NCBI GenBank assembly: GCA_002007465.1
Contig: LNAC01000688.1
Coordinates: forward strand, 929-64,928
Source of the DNA: Ailurus styani
Lineage: Eukaryota; Chordata; Mammalia; Carnivora; Ailuridae
Reading direction: 5' to 3'
Length of the DNA stretch: 64,000 nt
The position numbers and the translations under genes were made by a program. Below are positions 22,637 through 33,559 of the stretch, one piece after another; positions within the stretch are counted from its first letter, which is position 1, and each line of letters opens with the position of its first letter. Under the pieces are notes generated by a model. The model saw only the letters and a list, made by a program, of their open reading frames with translations. It searched no databases and was not told the origin of the DNA.

Positions 22637-23774
22637 AGCTACAGCTTTTTTGTAGGAAGTATTTGTAAAGTTGAAATGGTCCTTATTTCTAGTTTAATGA
22701 GAGTCTTTTTCATGAGTGGCTATTGGAATTTATCAAATGCCTTTTCTGCACCATTAATATGGCCATGTGATTTTTCTTCTTTAGCCAGTTGATGCCATAG
22801 TTTACACTAATTGATTTTCAAATAATGAAACAATCTTGCATACCTAAGCTAAATCCCACTTGGTAGTGATATATAAATCTTTGTATTTAGTGTTGGATTC
22901 AGCTTGCTAATACTTTATTGAGGACTTTTAAACCTATGCTTATGAAAGATATTGGTCTGTGGTACTCTTTCCTCATAATATCTTTGCTTTGCTACTGGTA
23001 AAAGGATATCCGCCCTCAAAGAATGAGTTAGGGAGTATTCCCTCTGCTTCTATTTTCTAGAAGAGATGATAGAAAATCGATATAATATTTGGTAGAATTC
23101 AGTATTGAATGTATCTGAGCCCAATATTTTCTGTTGTGGAATATTTTAAATTATAGATTCAATTTCTTTAATAAGCATAAGCCTATTCACGTCGTCTATT
23201 TCTTCTTGTGGGATTTTTGCAGATTATGTCTTTCAAGGAATTGGCTTATTTCATCTGTGCTATCAAGTTGTAGACATAAAATTGCTCATAGTATTCCTTA
23301 ATTTTCTTTTTAATGTCCATGGGAACCACAGTGATATCTCCTCTCTCATTTTCTGATATTAATTTATAATATTACTAATTACTATCCCTTTTTTTGCACA
23401 TTTATTTTGAAAACCATAAAAATAAATCTTTTTCTACCCCTACCTACAAATCTCTCTATTACTTTATCAGAAGTCTTCTGCATTTTTTCCCCAATACAGC
23501 TACTGCTTTTTATACTTCTATTTAAAACTTAGTACAGTTCAATGGCCTGATCTAAAAAACTGGAAATTTTATTTTGTTTCTTGAAGCATTGACTTAATTC
23601 AACTAAATCAATAGCCATCCCTTCATACCATCCTAGGTACAATTGTAAGTGTAGGAAGAGATATAAAGATTAAAAAATACAAGGTATAAAATATCAAGGA
23701 TCTCACATGGAAAGAGGAAAAATTAGCAATTATAGTACATGAATAAAAGAGTAAGAATCATGAGAAGATGGTAG

Positions 23775-24040
23775 CCAGCCTCCAAGATGGCAACCAGTTT
23801 TCCTACCGCTTGGTCTTCATAGCCTTGTTCTAGGAAAAACTCTCTATTCCTTCCGATGACTGCAGCTCTGGCTGATGCTGAAATGGCAATCTATGAAAGA
23901 AGCTGAGCTACAATCCTTGAGCTCAGCCACCTGAGGATCTCTGACTCTTGGAATAATCTGTGTGAACTAATGAATGTTTGTTTTAAGCTGCTGAGTTTAG
24001 TGTTTATGTGGTATGCAATAGTAGAAAACTAATACAGGCA
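23775..24040 (+). mobile_element. MaLR-type LTR, 3' part
   Basis: Ends with the MaLR/MLT1 signature: 'GAATGTTTGTTTTAAGCTGCTGAGTTTAGTG' followed by 'GCAATAGTAGAAAACTAATACA'. The part upstream is diverged. Confidence 0.6.
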
Positions 24041-24372
24041 AACACACATTTAAGGAAAATAAGATTCAGAGATGTATGATTTTGTCCCTGTGTGGAAATG
24101 TTAAGGAAATGGGACACACTGTCATGGAGGTGGTGAGCTTTAGAAATGGTTTTAAAGAATGATTTCAGTTTGGATAATAACTTTTCAGTGAAAAAATTCT
24201 TAGGAATTGAGGAAAGTGGACTTGAAGGTACAAAGGCAGAAGAAGTATATTGCTGAATATCCAGTAGTGCTCCAAATACCTGGGTTCTGGGTACCTGGAA
24301 AGAGCTAGATGATGAAATGTACCCTTTCATCTACTGAACAGTTTAGGACCTGGAGTGTTGTTTAATAGCCAG

Positions 24373-24465
24373 GGAATGGGGAGTTACATTGATTTATTTA
24401 TCTGTTCTCTGACGATATCATCCTGTCTTGATTACTGTAACTTTAAAGTAAGTCTCTAGTCAGAT
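24373..24465 (-). mobile_element. Short L1 fragment, antisense
   Basis: 'GTTACATTGATTTATTTATCTGTTCTC' to 'TTTAAAGTAAGTC' is a diverged copy of 21463-21545 in the larger L1 relic. Confidence 0.7.
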
Positions 24466-24884
24466 GTGAGCTGATTATATTCTATTTTTAAGCAAGAGAT
24501 TCATAAAATTAGGCTGTGCTTTAGAAAGTTTCACAGGGCAATGGTGAATTGTAGAGTCTTTGATCTGTCCCTGGGTATGTTCTAAGGGCTAGCTATGACA
24601 AAAGATTCTCAGTGCTGAGAAGTTCAGGTTAGTGGGAGATGCAGGCAAGTAAAAACTTACCAGTCATGTTACATATGCTGTAACAGAGATACACAGAAGA
24701 CAAAAAGAGTTAAGTGTACTGTTTTGTGCATTATCTTGAAGTAATAACTAAATAAAGAATAAACGAATTTATGTGGTCAAGAGGAGAAAATGAGAAAATA
24801 TACAAGTCATTTCGATGCCCCAATAGATTCAACTTTTTATACATGTATAACAAAAGTTTAATCTTTATAACAGGGCACAGCAAC

Positions 24885-25000
24885 TGATACTGATACTTTT
24901 TAATGTCAATTCACAGGTGAGAAAAATGATGCAGGTATTTTAGTCACATAGCTGGCAAGAGATTGAGCTGGGATTCAAATCAAGATCTGCCTAATGATAC
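24885..25000 (-). mobile_element. MIR SINE relic
   Basis: Reversed MIR: 'TTCACAGGTGAGAAAAATGATGC', 'TTTAGTCACATAGCTGGCAAGAG', 'GAGCTGGGATTCAAATCAAG'. Confidence 0.7.
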
Positions 25001-26520
25001 TTAAGGCTTTACATTCTCTGATGCTGGAAGCCTATGTTTGTCAGTAGTCACTGTAATTGGAAGTCAAGTTTGCCAAGCAAGACTGAATTAGATAAGACTT
25101 TGCTTTGCTTTCTGAGAGCTAGATTGTCTGTGTAGGGGCTGATACTCTTACTCAATTAGGCTGAGGCCATATGATCTGGGAGAAATTCATTATCTCAGTT
25201 GAGTGACTGAATCCAACACTTTTGTGACCTGGCATCCATCATTTTGGTTTGGTTTGGTTTGGTTTGGTTTGGTTTGTTATGCTTTGATGGCCTTGCATAA
25301 ATTCTACCTAAAATAAGCACCTTACAAATGTTGTTTTCACTCTGTGGAGTCATAAAAATTAGTGTAAGAAAAAGAATGCTGACTTGTAAACTGTTAGGGT
25401 TGAAGTAATTAAAACAATTTGGTGAATGGGAATGTTCTCCATTAGACATGAAGAGACTGAAACTTTTACTAGGTCCTGAGCCCTAAATGAATTATAATAC
25501 TAATAACCTACATTAATCAAAAGAACAGATAACATAAATATATTTTCTATTGTTTTTATGAATAAAGAATTGATTTTTGCAGATTTCATTATTCTCTTAG
25601 TTGTTGCATTTCTACTTTTTTCCACAATAAAAAAGTAAGCAAAGAATTTTTAAATTGTACTATTAATACATTATATTTCTCAAGAGATTTGTATCTCTAA
25701 ATATGTTTGCTTATGTGTTTGTTGTATTTTCTCTTCCCTGGAAGCACAGTTAATTCTCTGGGGCTCATCAATGTGGCAGCTCATGGACTTGACTTCCTTT
25801 CATTGTCTTCTTCTCCAACATTTTTACATTTCATTAGGTCTCTTTCTCCTTCATACCAAACGTAGTGTTCTCAGATTTCCTTGGGATTGACTGAGAGAAT
25901 CTGACCTGACACATGAATTCTGCAACAGGGCACTTTCACAATGACCTGAAAGAGGGATATCTGAAGTCCTTACCCTGTATCTATATCCTCAGTGTCACCT
26001 TCTATCTGAATGTCTTCGATTTGAGGCCAGTGGGAACATCTGGCTAAAAACAGCCTCCGAGGATGATGTGGCCACAAATAGCTTATAATTTAATTTTCAG
26101 AAGTTGCCTATTTTAAATATTTAACTATATATTCTTTTTAGGTCCAAATCTTTTTTATAATGCAACAGAAAATGAGAATCTGATCAAATATGCTACTGAC
26201 CTTCCTTTATCAAGGAGCAATGACTCATGTATCAAGGACATGTGCCCATTTCTGAAAGTTTTTGGGAAAACCAGTGCTCATCACATTGCTATACGGTAGT
26301 TCCTGGCTTTGCCCTCAGAGTCCATCAAATCAGGTCCTGGGTAAAGAAAAACTACAAATTACAATGTGAGCCTGAAAATGCAACTATCTCATAACCCTCT
26401 GACCCAGAAAATATCCTCATATTGTTAACCACTGATAACAAAAACTAGAATTTTCTCATTATTTCCCTCTTTTCCACTCTTTCTTACACATTCACACACA
26501 TACACACAAATACAGATACT
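25001..26520. other. Unique DNA with one pentanucleotide repeat
   Basis: No gene or dated repeat recognised except the (GGTTT)n tract. The 25195-25449 minus-strand frame overlaps that tract and is not credible as a protein. Confidence 0.4.
25245..25276. repeat. (GGTTT)n microsatellite
   Basis: About six and a half units of GGTTT. Confidence 0.95.
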
Positions 26521-26718
26521 TTTTTTTTTAAGATTTTATTTATTTGACACACAGAGAGAGAGCAGATCACAAGTAGGCAGAGAGGCAGACAGAGAGAGAG
26601 GAGGAAGCAGGCTCCCTGCTGAGCAGAGAGCCAGATGTGGGGCTGGATCCCAGGACCCTGAGATCATCACCTGAGCTGAAAGCAGAGGCTTTAACCCACT
26701 GAGCCACCCAGATGCCCC
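26521..26718 (-). mobile_element. Can-SINE
   Basis: Reversed copy from the T run to 'GAGCCACCCAGATGCCCC'. Short TSD 'ACAGATACTTT' on both sides. Confidence 0.94.
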
Positions 26719-26798
26719 AGAGACAGATACTTTCTAAGGTCTTCAAGACCCTGTGGCTTGAAGATATATACCTTATTTCCTAATTTTAAGAATTTTCA

Positions 26799-27008
26799 GG
26801 GGAACCTGGGTGGTTCAGTACATTAATCAACCAACTCCTGGTTTCGGCTCAGATCACAATCTCAGGGTCATGAAATCAAGCCTTGCATCAGACTCTGCAC
26901 TCAGAGCAGGGTCTGCTTGAGATTCCTTTAGCCACCTTTTCTTTCCCTCCCCCTGATTCTTCACTTTCTCTCTCTCTCTAAAATAAATAAATAAAATCTT
27001 TTAAAAAT
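26799..27008 (+). mobile_element. Can-SINE, older
   Basis: Head mutated to 'GGGGAACCTGGGTGGTTCAGTACATTAA', CT-rich middle, 'AAAATAAATAAATAAAATCTTTT' end. Confidence 0.9.
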
Positions 27009-27179
27009 TTTTTAAATGACTAACACTGTCACTATCATTTGGGAAATATAAATGTCAGATATTCCTTGAAATCATACCTTAATAAAAGTAAATATAAAAA
27101 AAAGTAAAAATATTTCTGGAATGTTGAATGATTATAAAGGATTACCTGAATATTCTTCTATTGTTGATATTATCCTAAT

Positions 27180-27330
27180 AATAAATAATAATAAAAGTAA
27201 GCTTCAGTTATTGAACATTTATTTTGAACCAGGCAGTGTGTGCAAGGGAAATTCCCAAAGTTCATACACATATTGTAAATTATTGAAGTCATAAATGGTT
27301 GAAATTTATGACAGTCCCAGTAGAAACATA
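27180..27330 (-). mobile_element. MIR SINE relic
   Basis: 'TTATTGAACATTTATTTTGAACCAGGCAGTGTG' matches a reversed MIR 3' end; the remainder is diverged. Confidence 0.45.
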
Positions 27331-27561
27331 GTCTTACACAGTTGAGCTGATCTCCTGTAGTTAATTTGGTGGAATACATTTAAAGCGATTAAATGATTGA
27401 ATTTACCACTTACATGATCAAAATTGATTTCTGTCAAAATGGTTAACCAGTAGCCTTGTAGTGATACTGTCAAAAAAACCTTTTATTCAGTTGCTCTTAT
27501 CCTGTAAATTTTATCTACCACCTAATTTACTCTTCATAATAAATCCATGAGGTAAATAGTA

Positions 27562-27562
<1 letters not shown>

Positions 27563-27601
<39 letters not shown>
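27563..27601. repeat. (GT)n microsatellite
   Basis: About 19 GT units. A 197-codon minus-strand frame at 27527-28120 runs through it and the adjoining L2 relic and shows no family features. Confidence 0.97.
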
Positions 27602-27603
<2 letters not shown>

Positions 27604-27849
27604 TGTTTCTGTCTGTCTGTCTCTCTGAGACAATCTCAGAGAAGTGATTTAACTCATGCATGAAAGTCTGTCCTTCCACTAAACTCCTGCACTGGATTCT
27701 TTCAAAGTCCTGAATAACAATTTTTCTTTGGCTGGTATCACTCAGGTGTGAGGTGAGCAGCTCTGGTGTGGGGTAGTCTGCTCCAGCCAACTCAGGAAAG
27801 AATGAGGCACTTCTACATGCTACACATGCTTTCTGTATTCTACGCACAC

Positions 27850-28780
27850 TCATGCATTCATTCATGAACTCTTCCATTCTTTTGATTAATATTGACAGAA
27901 TGCCTTCTATGTGTCTGACACCATTAGCTTCTAGGGCTACGATGATGTATAAGATCCAAACCCTTATCTCAGGTTGATTAAAGTTGAGAGAGTGAGAGAG
28001 AAAAACATGCATATAATTATAGGAGTGAGCAAAACACCCTGGTAATAAGCAGCCCAGGATCAAGAGTAAAATCCCACAAACTGACGAGATCTCCTCAGTG
28101 CACTTTTGTCTAGGCTGCATAATGAAGGAAGACTGAGGTTGTAAAAAGCTTATAGATGTAGACAGAACAGTGTGCAGCAGCCAATGGGAAGAGAGAATAT
28201 GGTAGGGTCTATATATTCTCGCTGTATACCTGATTGTAGTTAGAGGGGGGTGATAAAATCAGACATTCATTTGAGGCAGATCATTCTGGCTAAAGCATGG
28301 ATAGTGAATCAGAGCATGGAAATACTAAGATCGCATGAAAATTAGAAGGACTTGAGGTAATTTGCTTAGGAAATGATGGAAAGCTGAATTAAGGTAGTGG
28401 TAATGTAAATAAAAGAAGGAGCAGAATATACCAAAAAAAGAAGTAATAATCACTAACATAAAAAGCAGTGGTGGTTTGAGTAAAGGATCAGGCAAGACTA
28501 AACTAGATATCAGTTTCCAGACTGTGGGAATGAACTCATGATGATGAGTAAAAAGAATGAGGGTTTTTTTGTGGAATATGTATCCATGCTGAGGAGTGGA
28601 TGGGAAGAAGACAGTGGACAGTTCATTTTTAAGCACATTGAGCCTAAAGTGCTCATGACACATTTAAGAGGAGGTTTTGAGTCACCAATTGGTGATTAAG
28701 GTCATGAAATCAGGAGAAAGGTGTGAATACCACCAGGATTTAGCTTAAAGCCACCAGGGGAGTTCAGGTCATTTTAGGAG
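27850..28780 (-). mobile_element. L2 LINE relic, about 0.9 kb
   Basis: Reversed L2 read across its 3' region: 'CATTCATTCATGAACTC', 'GACAGAATGCCTTCTATGTGTCTGACACC', 'GGCAGATCATTCTGGCTAAAGC', 'AAGCACATTGAGCCTAAAGTGCTCATGAC'. Diverged; no coding frame survives. Confidence 0.65.
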
Positions 28781-28944
28781 TGTGTCTGTATGAGTGTTTT
28801 AATTATATTCTAATGAATGCTAAGAACTAACCCAGAGAAATGTATATACATATTTTAAAATTTGCATAGTAAAGACTTCAGAAAACAAGATAAAATGAGG
28901 AAGAACAATTGTTCTGTCATTTATCTAAAAAGAATGATATTGGG

Positions 28945-29121
28945 CGCCTGGGTGGCTCAGTGGGTTAAAGCCTCTGCCTTCGGCTCAGGTCATGATCCCA
29001 GGGTCCTGGGATCGAGGCCCGCATCGGCTCTCTGCTCTGCTGGGAGCCTGCTTCCTCCTCTCTCTCTACCTGCCTCTCTGCCTGCTTGTGATCTCTCTCT
29101 GTCAAATAAATAAAATCTTTT
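28945..29121 (+). mobile_element. Can-SINE (upstream member of head-to-tail pair)
   Basis: Near-consensus copy; 'GGGCGCCTGGGTGGCTCAGT' head. Its A-rich tail (29121-29136) passes directly into a second SINE. AAAAGAATGATATTGG occurs before it (from 28928) and again only after the second SINE (to 29362). Confidence 0.95.
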
Positions 29122-29136
29122 AAAAAAATAAAATAG

Positions 29137-29346
29137 GGGCGCCTGGGTGGCTCAGTCGGTTAAAGCCTCTGCCTTAGGCTCAGGCCATGATCTCAGGGTC
29201 TTGGGATTGAGCCCCATGTCCGGCTGCCTGCTCAGCAGGGAGCCTGCTTCCTCCTCTCACTCTGCCTGCCTCTCTGCCTACTTGTAATCTCTCTCTCTGT
29301 CAAATAAATAAATAAAATCTTTAAAAAAATAAAATAAAATAAAATA
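29137..29346 (+). mobile_element. Can-SINE inserted in the tail of the preceding SINE
   Basis: Begins 'GGGGCGCCTGGGTGGCTCAGTCGG'. The A-rich block AAAAAAATAAAATA precedes it (29123-29136) and recurs after it (from about 29322), as expected if it landed in the first SINE's tail. The outer TSD then encloses the pair. Confidence 0.94.
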
Positions 29347-29569
29347 AAAAGAATGATATTGGTAAACAATTTCATTGGTACACTGATGTCAAAAATCAAT
29401 TACAGAGAGTTGAAGGGCAGTTGGAGATGAGGGTGTGTTTTACATATTTTATGTAATGTGCCTGGCTTTCTTGATCAAATTCAAGCCTACCCTTTTCACT
29501 CATTGCCTTAAATTTTCTGGCATAAGCTCAGCACGCAGGGAGATATCACCTGTGGTACAAGAATAGCTA

Positions 29570-29770
29570 CTGGAATTTTGAATCTTGATTCCTAACTCCA
29601 CACGTCACTAACTTAGCGATGTTGGGCTACTTAATTAGTCCATCTGAGTTCCATGTCCTCTTCAGCAGAGATTAAATACAATGACTGTTTCACAGGGCTG
29701 TGTGAGGAAAAGATGAAGTAATACGTATTAGCACTCATGAGCTCCAAAGAGCCCTAAATAGCATGCAAAT
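29570..29770 (+). mobile_element. MIR SINE relic
   Basis: Sense MIR order: 'GATTCCTAACTCCACACGTCACTAACTTAG', 'TTCACAGGGCTGTGTGAGG', 'AGTAATACGTATTAGCAC'. Confidence 0.65.
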
Positions 29771-29859
29771 TTAACATTGCCAGTAACATGGGGATAATAT
29801 CATTTATCATTCAGAGTGCTTTGTTTGTTTTGTTTGGTCTTTAAAAAAAAAGTCTTAAA

Positions 29860-29889
29860 AAATTTCTTTGCAAAAAAAAATCTCTTTGC
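29860..29889. repeat. 12-bp direct repeat flanking an A run: candidate tail-only retroposition
   Basis: AAATTTCTTTGC (29860-29871) and AAATCTCTTTGC (29878-29889) match at 11 of 12 positions and are separated only by A residues. The first copy follows TT|AAAAA, a good L1 endonuclease site. Confidence 0.5.
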
Positions 29890-31060
29890 TGTAGTTCTTT
29901 TTTTTTGTTATTGTGAGGGAGGTGTAAAGATTAATATTTTATTTACATTAGGGCTCTTAATTTTCAAGCAAATACCCACATGATAAAAGGAAGGAAAATA
30001 TGCCATAGTCCTGTATTATATTAATAATACCCCAGATGTTACTAAAATTATGCTAGCCAATGAACAAATGGATCTGACCCCTGCTTTTTCCCAAATGTTC
30101 TCAAGACTCAAACTTTCCCAAATTAGGTAAACCTGGGAAAATGGTAACTAACAAGGTCAGCATTCACCTTGGGGAGAATTTCCACAAACAGCATTGCCAT
30201 TCTCAAGGCATCTGGGCCTGGAGTGTTTAGTGGCTTCTATTCAACTGTCATGTGTACATCACTGACATGTGTCTACTATCCTCTATTTGCTTATTATGTT
30301 GATTCATTGGTTCATGCCTCTGATTTCCTACCTGTGCATGACTACAGATATTTTTTAAAATGTCTTTATTTTAAAATTATGATTCTCAACCCTACAAAAA
30401 CCAGCACTTTATAACACATTTTAATTGATTTAATTTAAATTATAATAGAACCATAATATAAGTTGCCTACACAAATACATAATCTTAAAATTAAAATCAA
30501 TATAATCCTCCATCTTTGATAGGAATATGATTAAATATATATTTCAATATATAAATAGTGTAAAAAATTAGTGTAGGCAAAACTACACTAATAGGCATGA
30601 TAAAGTGGTCAAATACCATGATGCCTTTATCTTGTACTGGTCACTCAGATAATCACTGCTGGTGATGGAATTTCCAGAAATAATGGACATCTATTGGTAA
30701 AGTTATGAATAAAATAATGGATATCTTTTTCTCAATTTACAGAGTGTCTATTCCCTAAAAAACTAGGCCAGTTATCAAAAACATTTTTGTGTACATGTGT
30801 GATATAGAGTAAGGTTTTAAGTTTAAATAATTATAAGCAGCTTTTCATGTACATAAATTTCCAGAAGGATATAGAAAAAGTTGTGTGTGTGGAAAGACTG
30901 TTAGATATTCATTTTTAAAAAAGTTATTTCTTCTTTTGGGGAACACAGCTAGACCTGTTCCTTAGTTTCATGTGCAGTCTGGCCAAAGGAATAAAGCAGA
31001 AATGAGGTGTGCTATTTTTAGTTAAGTCTTTTAAGAAAGCTAACTTTGTCTTTTGTATCA
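29890..31060. other. Unique AT-rich DNA
   Basis: I see no dated repeat or gene. The 81-codon frame at 30169-30414 shows no recognisable family features. Confidence 0.4.
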
Positions 31061-31390
31061 GTCATGTTTCCTGTAAGAAATAGATGGTATATTCAAACTG
31101 AGTAGTTTAAGGAGTTTAATAATGTCATTGTATAACTGAAATCAAGGATATGAGATGCCATAAAGGATGATGCAACTCCCATGGCTGGTAGCAGGGAGGT
31201 CATTGTTCTCTCTAAGCCTGGAAGGGTGTGAAGAAGATACATATACAAGAGACATGTCTAGACAGAACTGTATAAAGGAGGCTACCTGCCAAGAGATATA
31301 AGTTGAGTTACAGACACAGTCAGCTGACAGCAACCCCACTGGGATAGGAATAAATAATTCGGTCTCTCTTTCCACTCTCCTTCTTATTGC
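31060..31390. mobile_element. Interspersed repeat of unrecognised family
   Basis: 'TTTCCTGTAAGAAATAGATGGTATATTC', 'AAACTGAGTAGTTTAAGGAGTTTAATAA' and 'GATGATGCAACTCCCATGGCTGG' look like a dispersed mammalian repeat, but I cannot name it or assign a strand. Confidence 0.35.
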
Positions 31391-31473
31391 TTGCTCATGT
31401 TTCTAACTGGCTAATCCCATTTGAAATCCAGTGGTTGGGGAGGCTTATTTTGCATTAAAACAAGCCCTACAAA

Positions 31474-31680
31474 GGGGCGCCTGGGTGACTCAGTCAGTTA
31501 GATGACTGAGTCTTGATTTCAGCTCAGGTCATGATATCATGGTCTCGAGATCAAGCCCCACATTGACACCCCCCTTGCGTTCTGTGCTCAGTGGGGACTC
31601 TTCTCTCTCTTTCCCTCTGCCCCTCCCCCCCATGCTCTCTCTCTATCTAAAATAGACAAATCTTAAAAAAAAATAAAAAA
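31474..31680 (+). mobile_element. Can-SINE, older, followed by an A-rich tract
   Basis: 'GGGGCGCCTGGGTGACTCAGTCAGTTAGATG' head, T/C-rich middle, A-rich end. Imperfect TSD 'ACAAGCCCTACAAA' / 'ACACATGCCCTATAAA'. A third relative, 'ACAAGCTCTACAGG', follows a further A-rich tract at 31696-31725. Confidence 0.9.
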
Positions 31681-31965
31681 ACACATGCCCTATAAAAACT
31701 AAAAATAAAAAAATAAATAAAATAAACAAGCTCTACAGGAGACCCCCAAACAAGCTAGAGTTTGAGAACTACTACTCTAGAAAAGTTGCAACCACATGTT
31801 GAAATGGGTCTGAAGGAAGATAAGAAGGATCCTCCTTCTTAGATGGTCCTGTGATGCACTACGTTGAGCCATTGCACACTTTGATATCCATAATTTTCAA
31901 AACCTACTCCCAACCTATATAATCAAGAGTGAGGAAAGGTATTCTTTGTTTAAATTAGGATTTAC

Positions 31966-32162
31966 TGGGTGCCTGGGTGGCTCAGTGGGTTAAAGCCTCT
32001 GCCTTTGGCTCAGGTCATGATCTCAGGGTCCTGGGATCAAGTCCCACATCAGGCTGCCTGCTTGCCTCCTCTCTCTCTGCCTGCCTCTCTGCCTACTTGT
32101 AATCTCTCTCTGTCAAATAAATAAATAAAATCTTTTAAAAAAATTAAAAAAAAATAATAAAT
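31966..32162 (+). mobile_element. Can-SINE with 14-bp TSD
   Basis: 'TGGGTGCCTGGGTGGCTCAGTGGG' head and short middle. Identical AAATTAGGATTTAC at 31952-31965 and 32163-32176. Confidence 0.96.
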
Positions 32163-32176
32163 AAATTAGGATTTAC

Positions 32177-32785
32177 CCTCAGACTTCTAGACACAGAGAA
32201 TCCCTATCACTGGCCAATACTGAAAGAGCAGGCTCTAAATCTCAGCCTGTGGGACTTTCTTTGGTGAGCATTCATTTTAGTGACTGAGCAAAAAAGTCTG
32301 TATAGATTTTAGCAGAGATAGTTTATAGAAAGCTTGCCGAAAAGGTTCAGATTATAATTAATTAGTCTATCCACTAACCTGCCTTCATCTTTCCCCATAT
32401 ATTCTATCTTTTCTCACATTGTAATGGAAGAAATATGTCTACTTTTTCTAAACTTCTTTCTATTATCTATTTGGTCATCCTCTGGACCCAATGCTAGACT
32501 CTTGACTACTAAAAGATTTAAATTTTTAGATTTAGTATTTCCTGTATGATGAGTTAGATGGCCAAACCCCAAGTCAAAAGAAAGGGTATGTACTTTACCT
32601 ACTCTACTGGGAAACACAGCAAAGTCATATTACCAAAGATATAAATGTATTATCTAATTATAGGAAGGAATGTAGAATTGGAAATAATAATTCAATCTCT
32701 TCCAGGTAACGTAATGTAATGTAAACAGCAATGTTTGGCTGAACAAAATGACCCAAGAGTATCATCAAGGTCATCCATAAAATCC
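32177..32785. other. Unique DNA
   Basis: No gene or repeat recognised. Confidence 0.4.
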
Positions 32786-32792
32786 CAAATGG

Positions 32793-33002
32793 CAGATGCC
32801 TGGGTGGCTCAGTAAGTTAAGAATCTGTCTTCAGCTCAGGTCATGATCCCAGAGTCCTCGGATTCAGTCCTGCATGGAGCTTCTTGCTCAGCAGGGAGTC
32901 TGCTTCTCCTTTCCTCTGCCGACTGCTCCCCCTGCTTGCTCTCTCTCTCTCTTTCTCTCTGTCAAATAAATAAATAAAAATCTTAAAAAAAACCCAAAAA
33001 AA
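32793..33002 (+). mobile_element. Can-SINE
   Basis: 'CAGATGCCTGGGTGGCTCAGTAAGTTAAG' head, pyrimidine-rich middle, 'AAATAAATAAATAAAAATCTT' end. CAAATGG flanks it at 32786-32792 and 33003-33009. Confidence 0.93.
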
Positions 33003-33053
33003 CAAATGGATGAATTAATTGGTTAAATCCTCATCCATACCTTATTTGAACTC

Positions 33054-33520
33054 CTTTTTTTTTTTTTTAAGATTTTATTTAGGGCACCTGGGTGGCTCAG
33101 TGGGTTAAAGCTTCTGCCTTCAGTTACAGGTCATGATCTCAGGGTCCTGGGATCGAGGCCTTCATCAGACTCCTTGTTCGGCAAGAAGCCTGCTTCCTCC
33201 TCTCTCTCTGCCTGACTCTCAGCCTACTTGTGATCTCCCTCTCTCTCTCTCTCTCTCTGTCAAATAAATAAATAAATAAAATCTAAAAAAAAAAAGAACT
33301 ACTTAGATCAGTGCTAAAATCTTAAAAAAAAAAGATTTCATTTATTTATTTGACAGAGAGAGACACAGCGAGAGAGGGAACATAAGCAGGGGGAGTGGGA
33401 GAGGGAGAAGTATGCTTCCCGCCTAGCAGGGAGCCCAACGTGGGGATCAATCCCAGGACCCTGAGATCATGACCTGAGCTGAAGGCAGACGCCCAACAAC
33501 TGAGCCACCCAGGCACCCAT
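33054..33520 (-). mobile_element. Can-SINE split by a second SINE (outer element)
   Basis: Its T tract and AAGATTTTATTTA lie at 33054-33081. Its body resumes at about 33324 and ends 'GAGCCACCCAGGCACCC' near 33518. The outer TSD is CTTATTTGAACTC (33041-33053) and CTTATCTGAACTC (33521-33533), 12 of 13 identical. Confidence 0.88.
33082..33296 (+). mobile_element. Can-SINE nested in a minus-strand SINE
   Basis: 'GGGCACCTGGGTGGCTCAGTGGG' head to an A-tail, inserted after the outer SINE's AAGATTTTATTTA. About 30 bp after it (33297-33323) belong to neither element by eye. Confidence 0.93.
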
Positions 33521-33559
33521 CTTATCTGAACTCTTATATACTACTGTGTTTAGAGTTGA

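Larger units (their letters stand above)
21180..23390 (-). mobile_element. L1 ORF2-region relic, antisense, with two SINEs inside
   Basis: Long stretch readable as reversed L1 ORF2: 'CCTTTGTCAAAGATTAGTTA', 'GAACATGGAAAACTCTTGATTTATTTA', 'GTGAGAGGGGATATCCTTGCC', 'TTATTGAGGACTTTTAAACC', 'TGTGCTATCAAGTTGTAGACATAA'. Many stops and indels, so no protein is made. SINEs interrupt it at 21591-21785 and 22430-22636. Confidence 0.88.

Noticed and set aside
27527..28120. 197-codon minus-strand open frame, the longest in the window
   Set aside because: It is built from a (GT)n repeat at one end and a reversed L2 relic; no domain or codon signature supports it.
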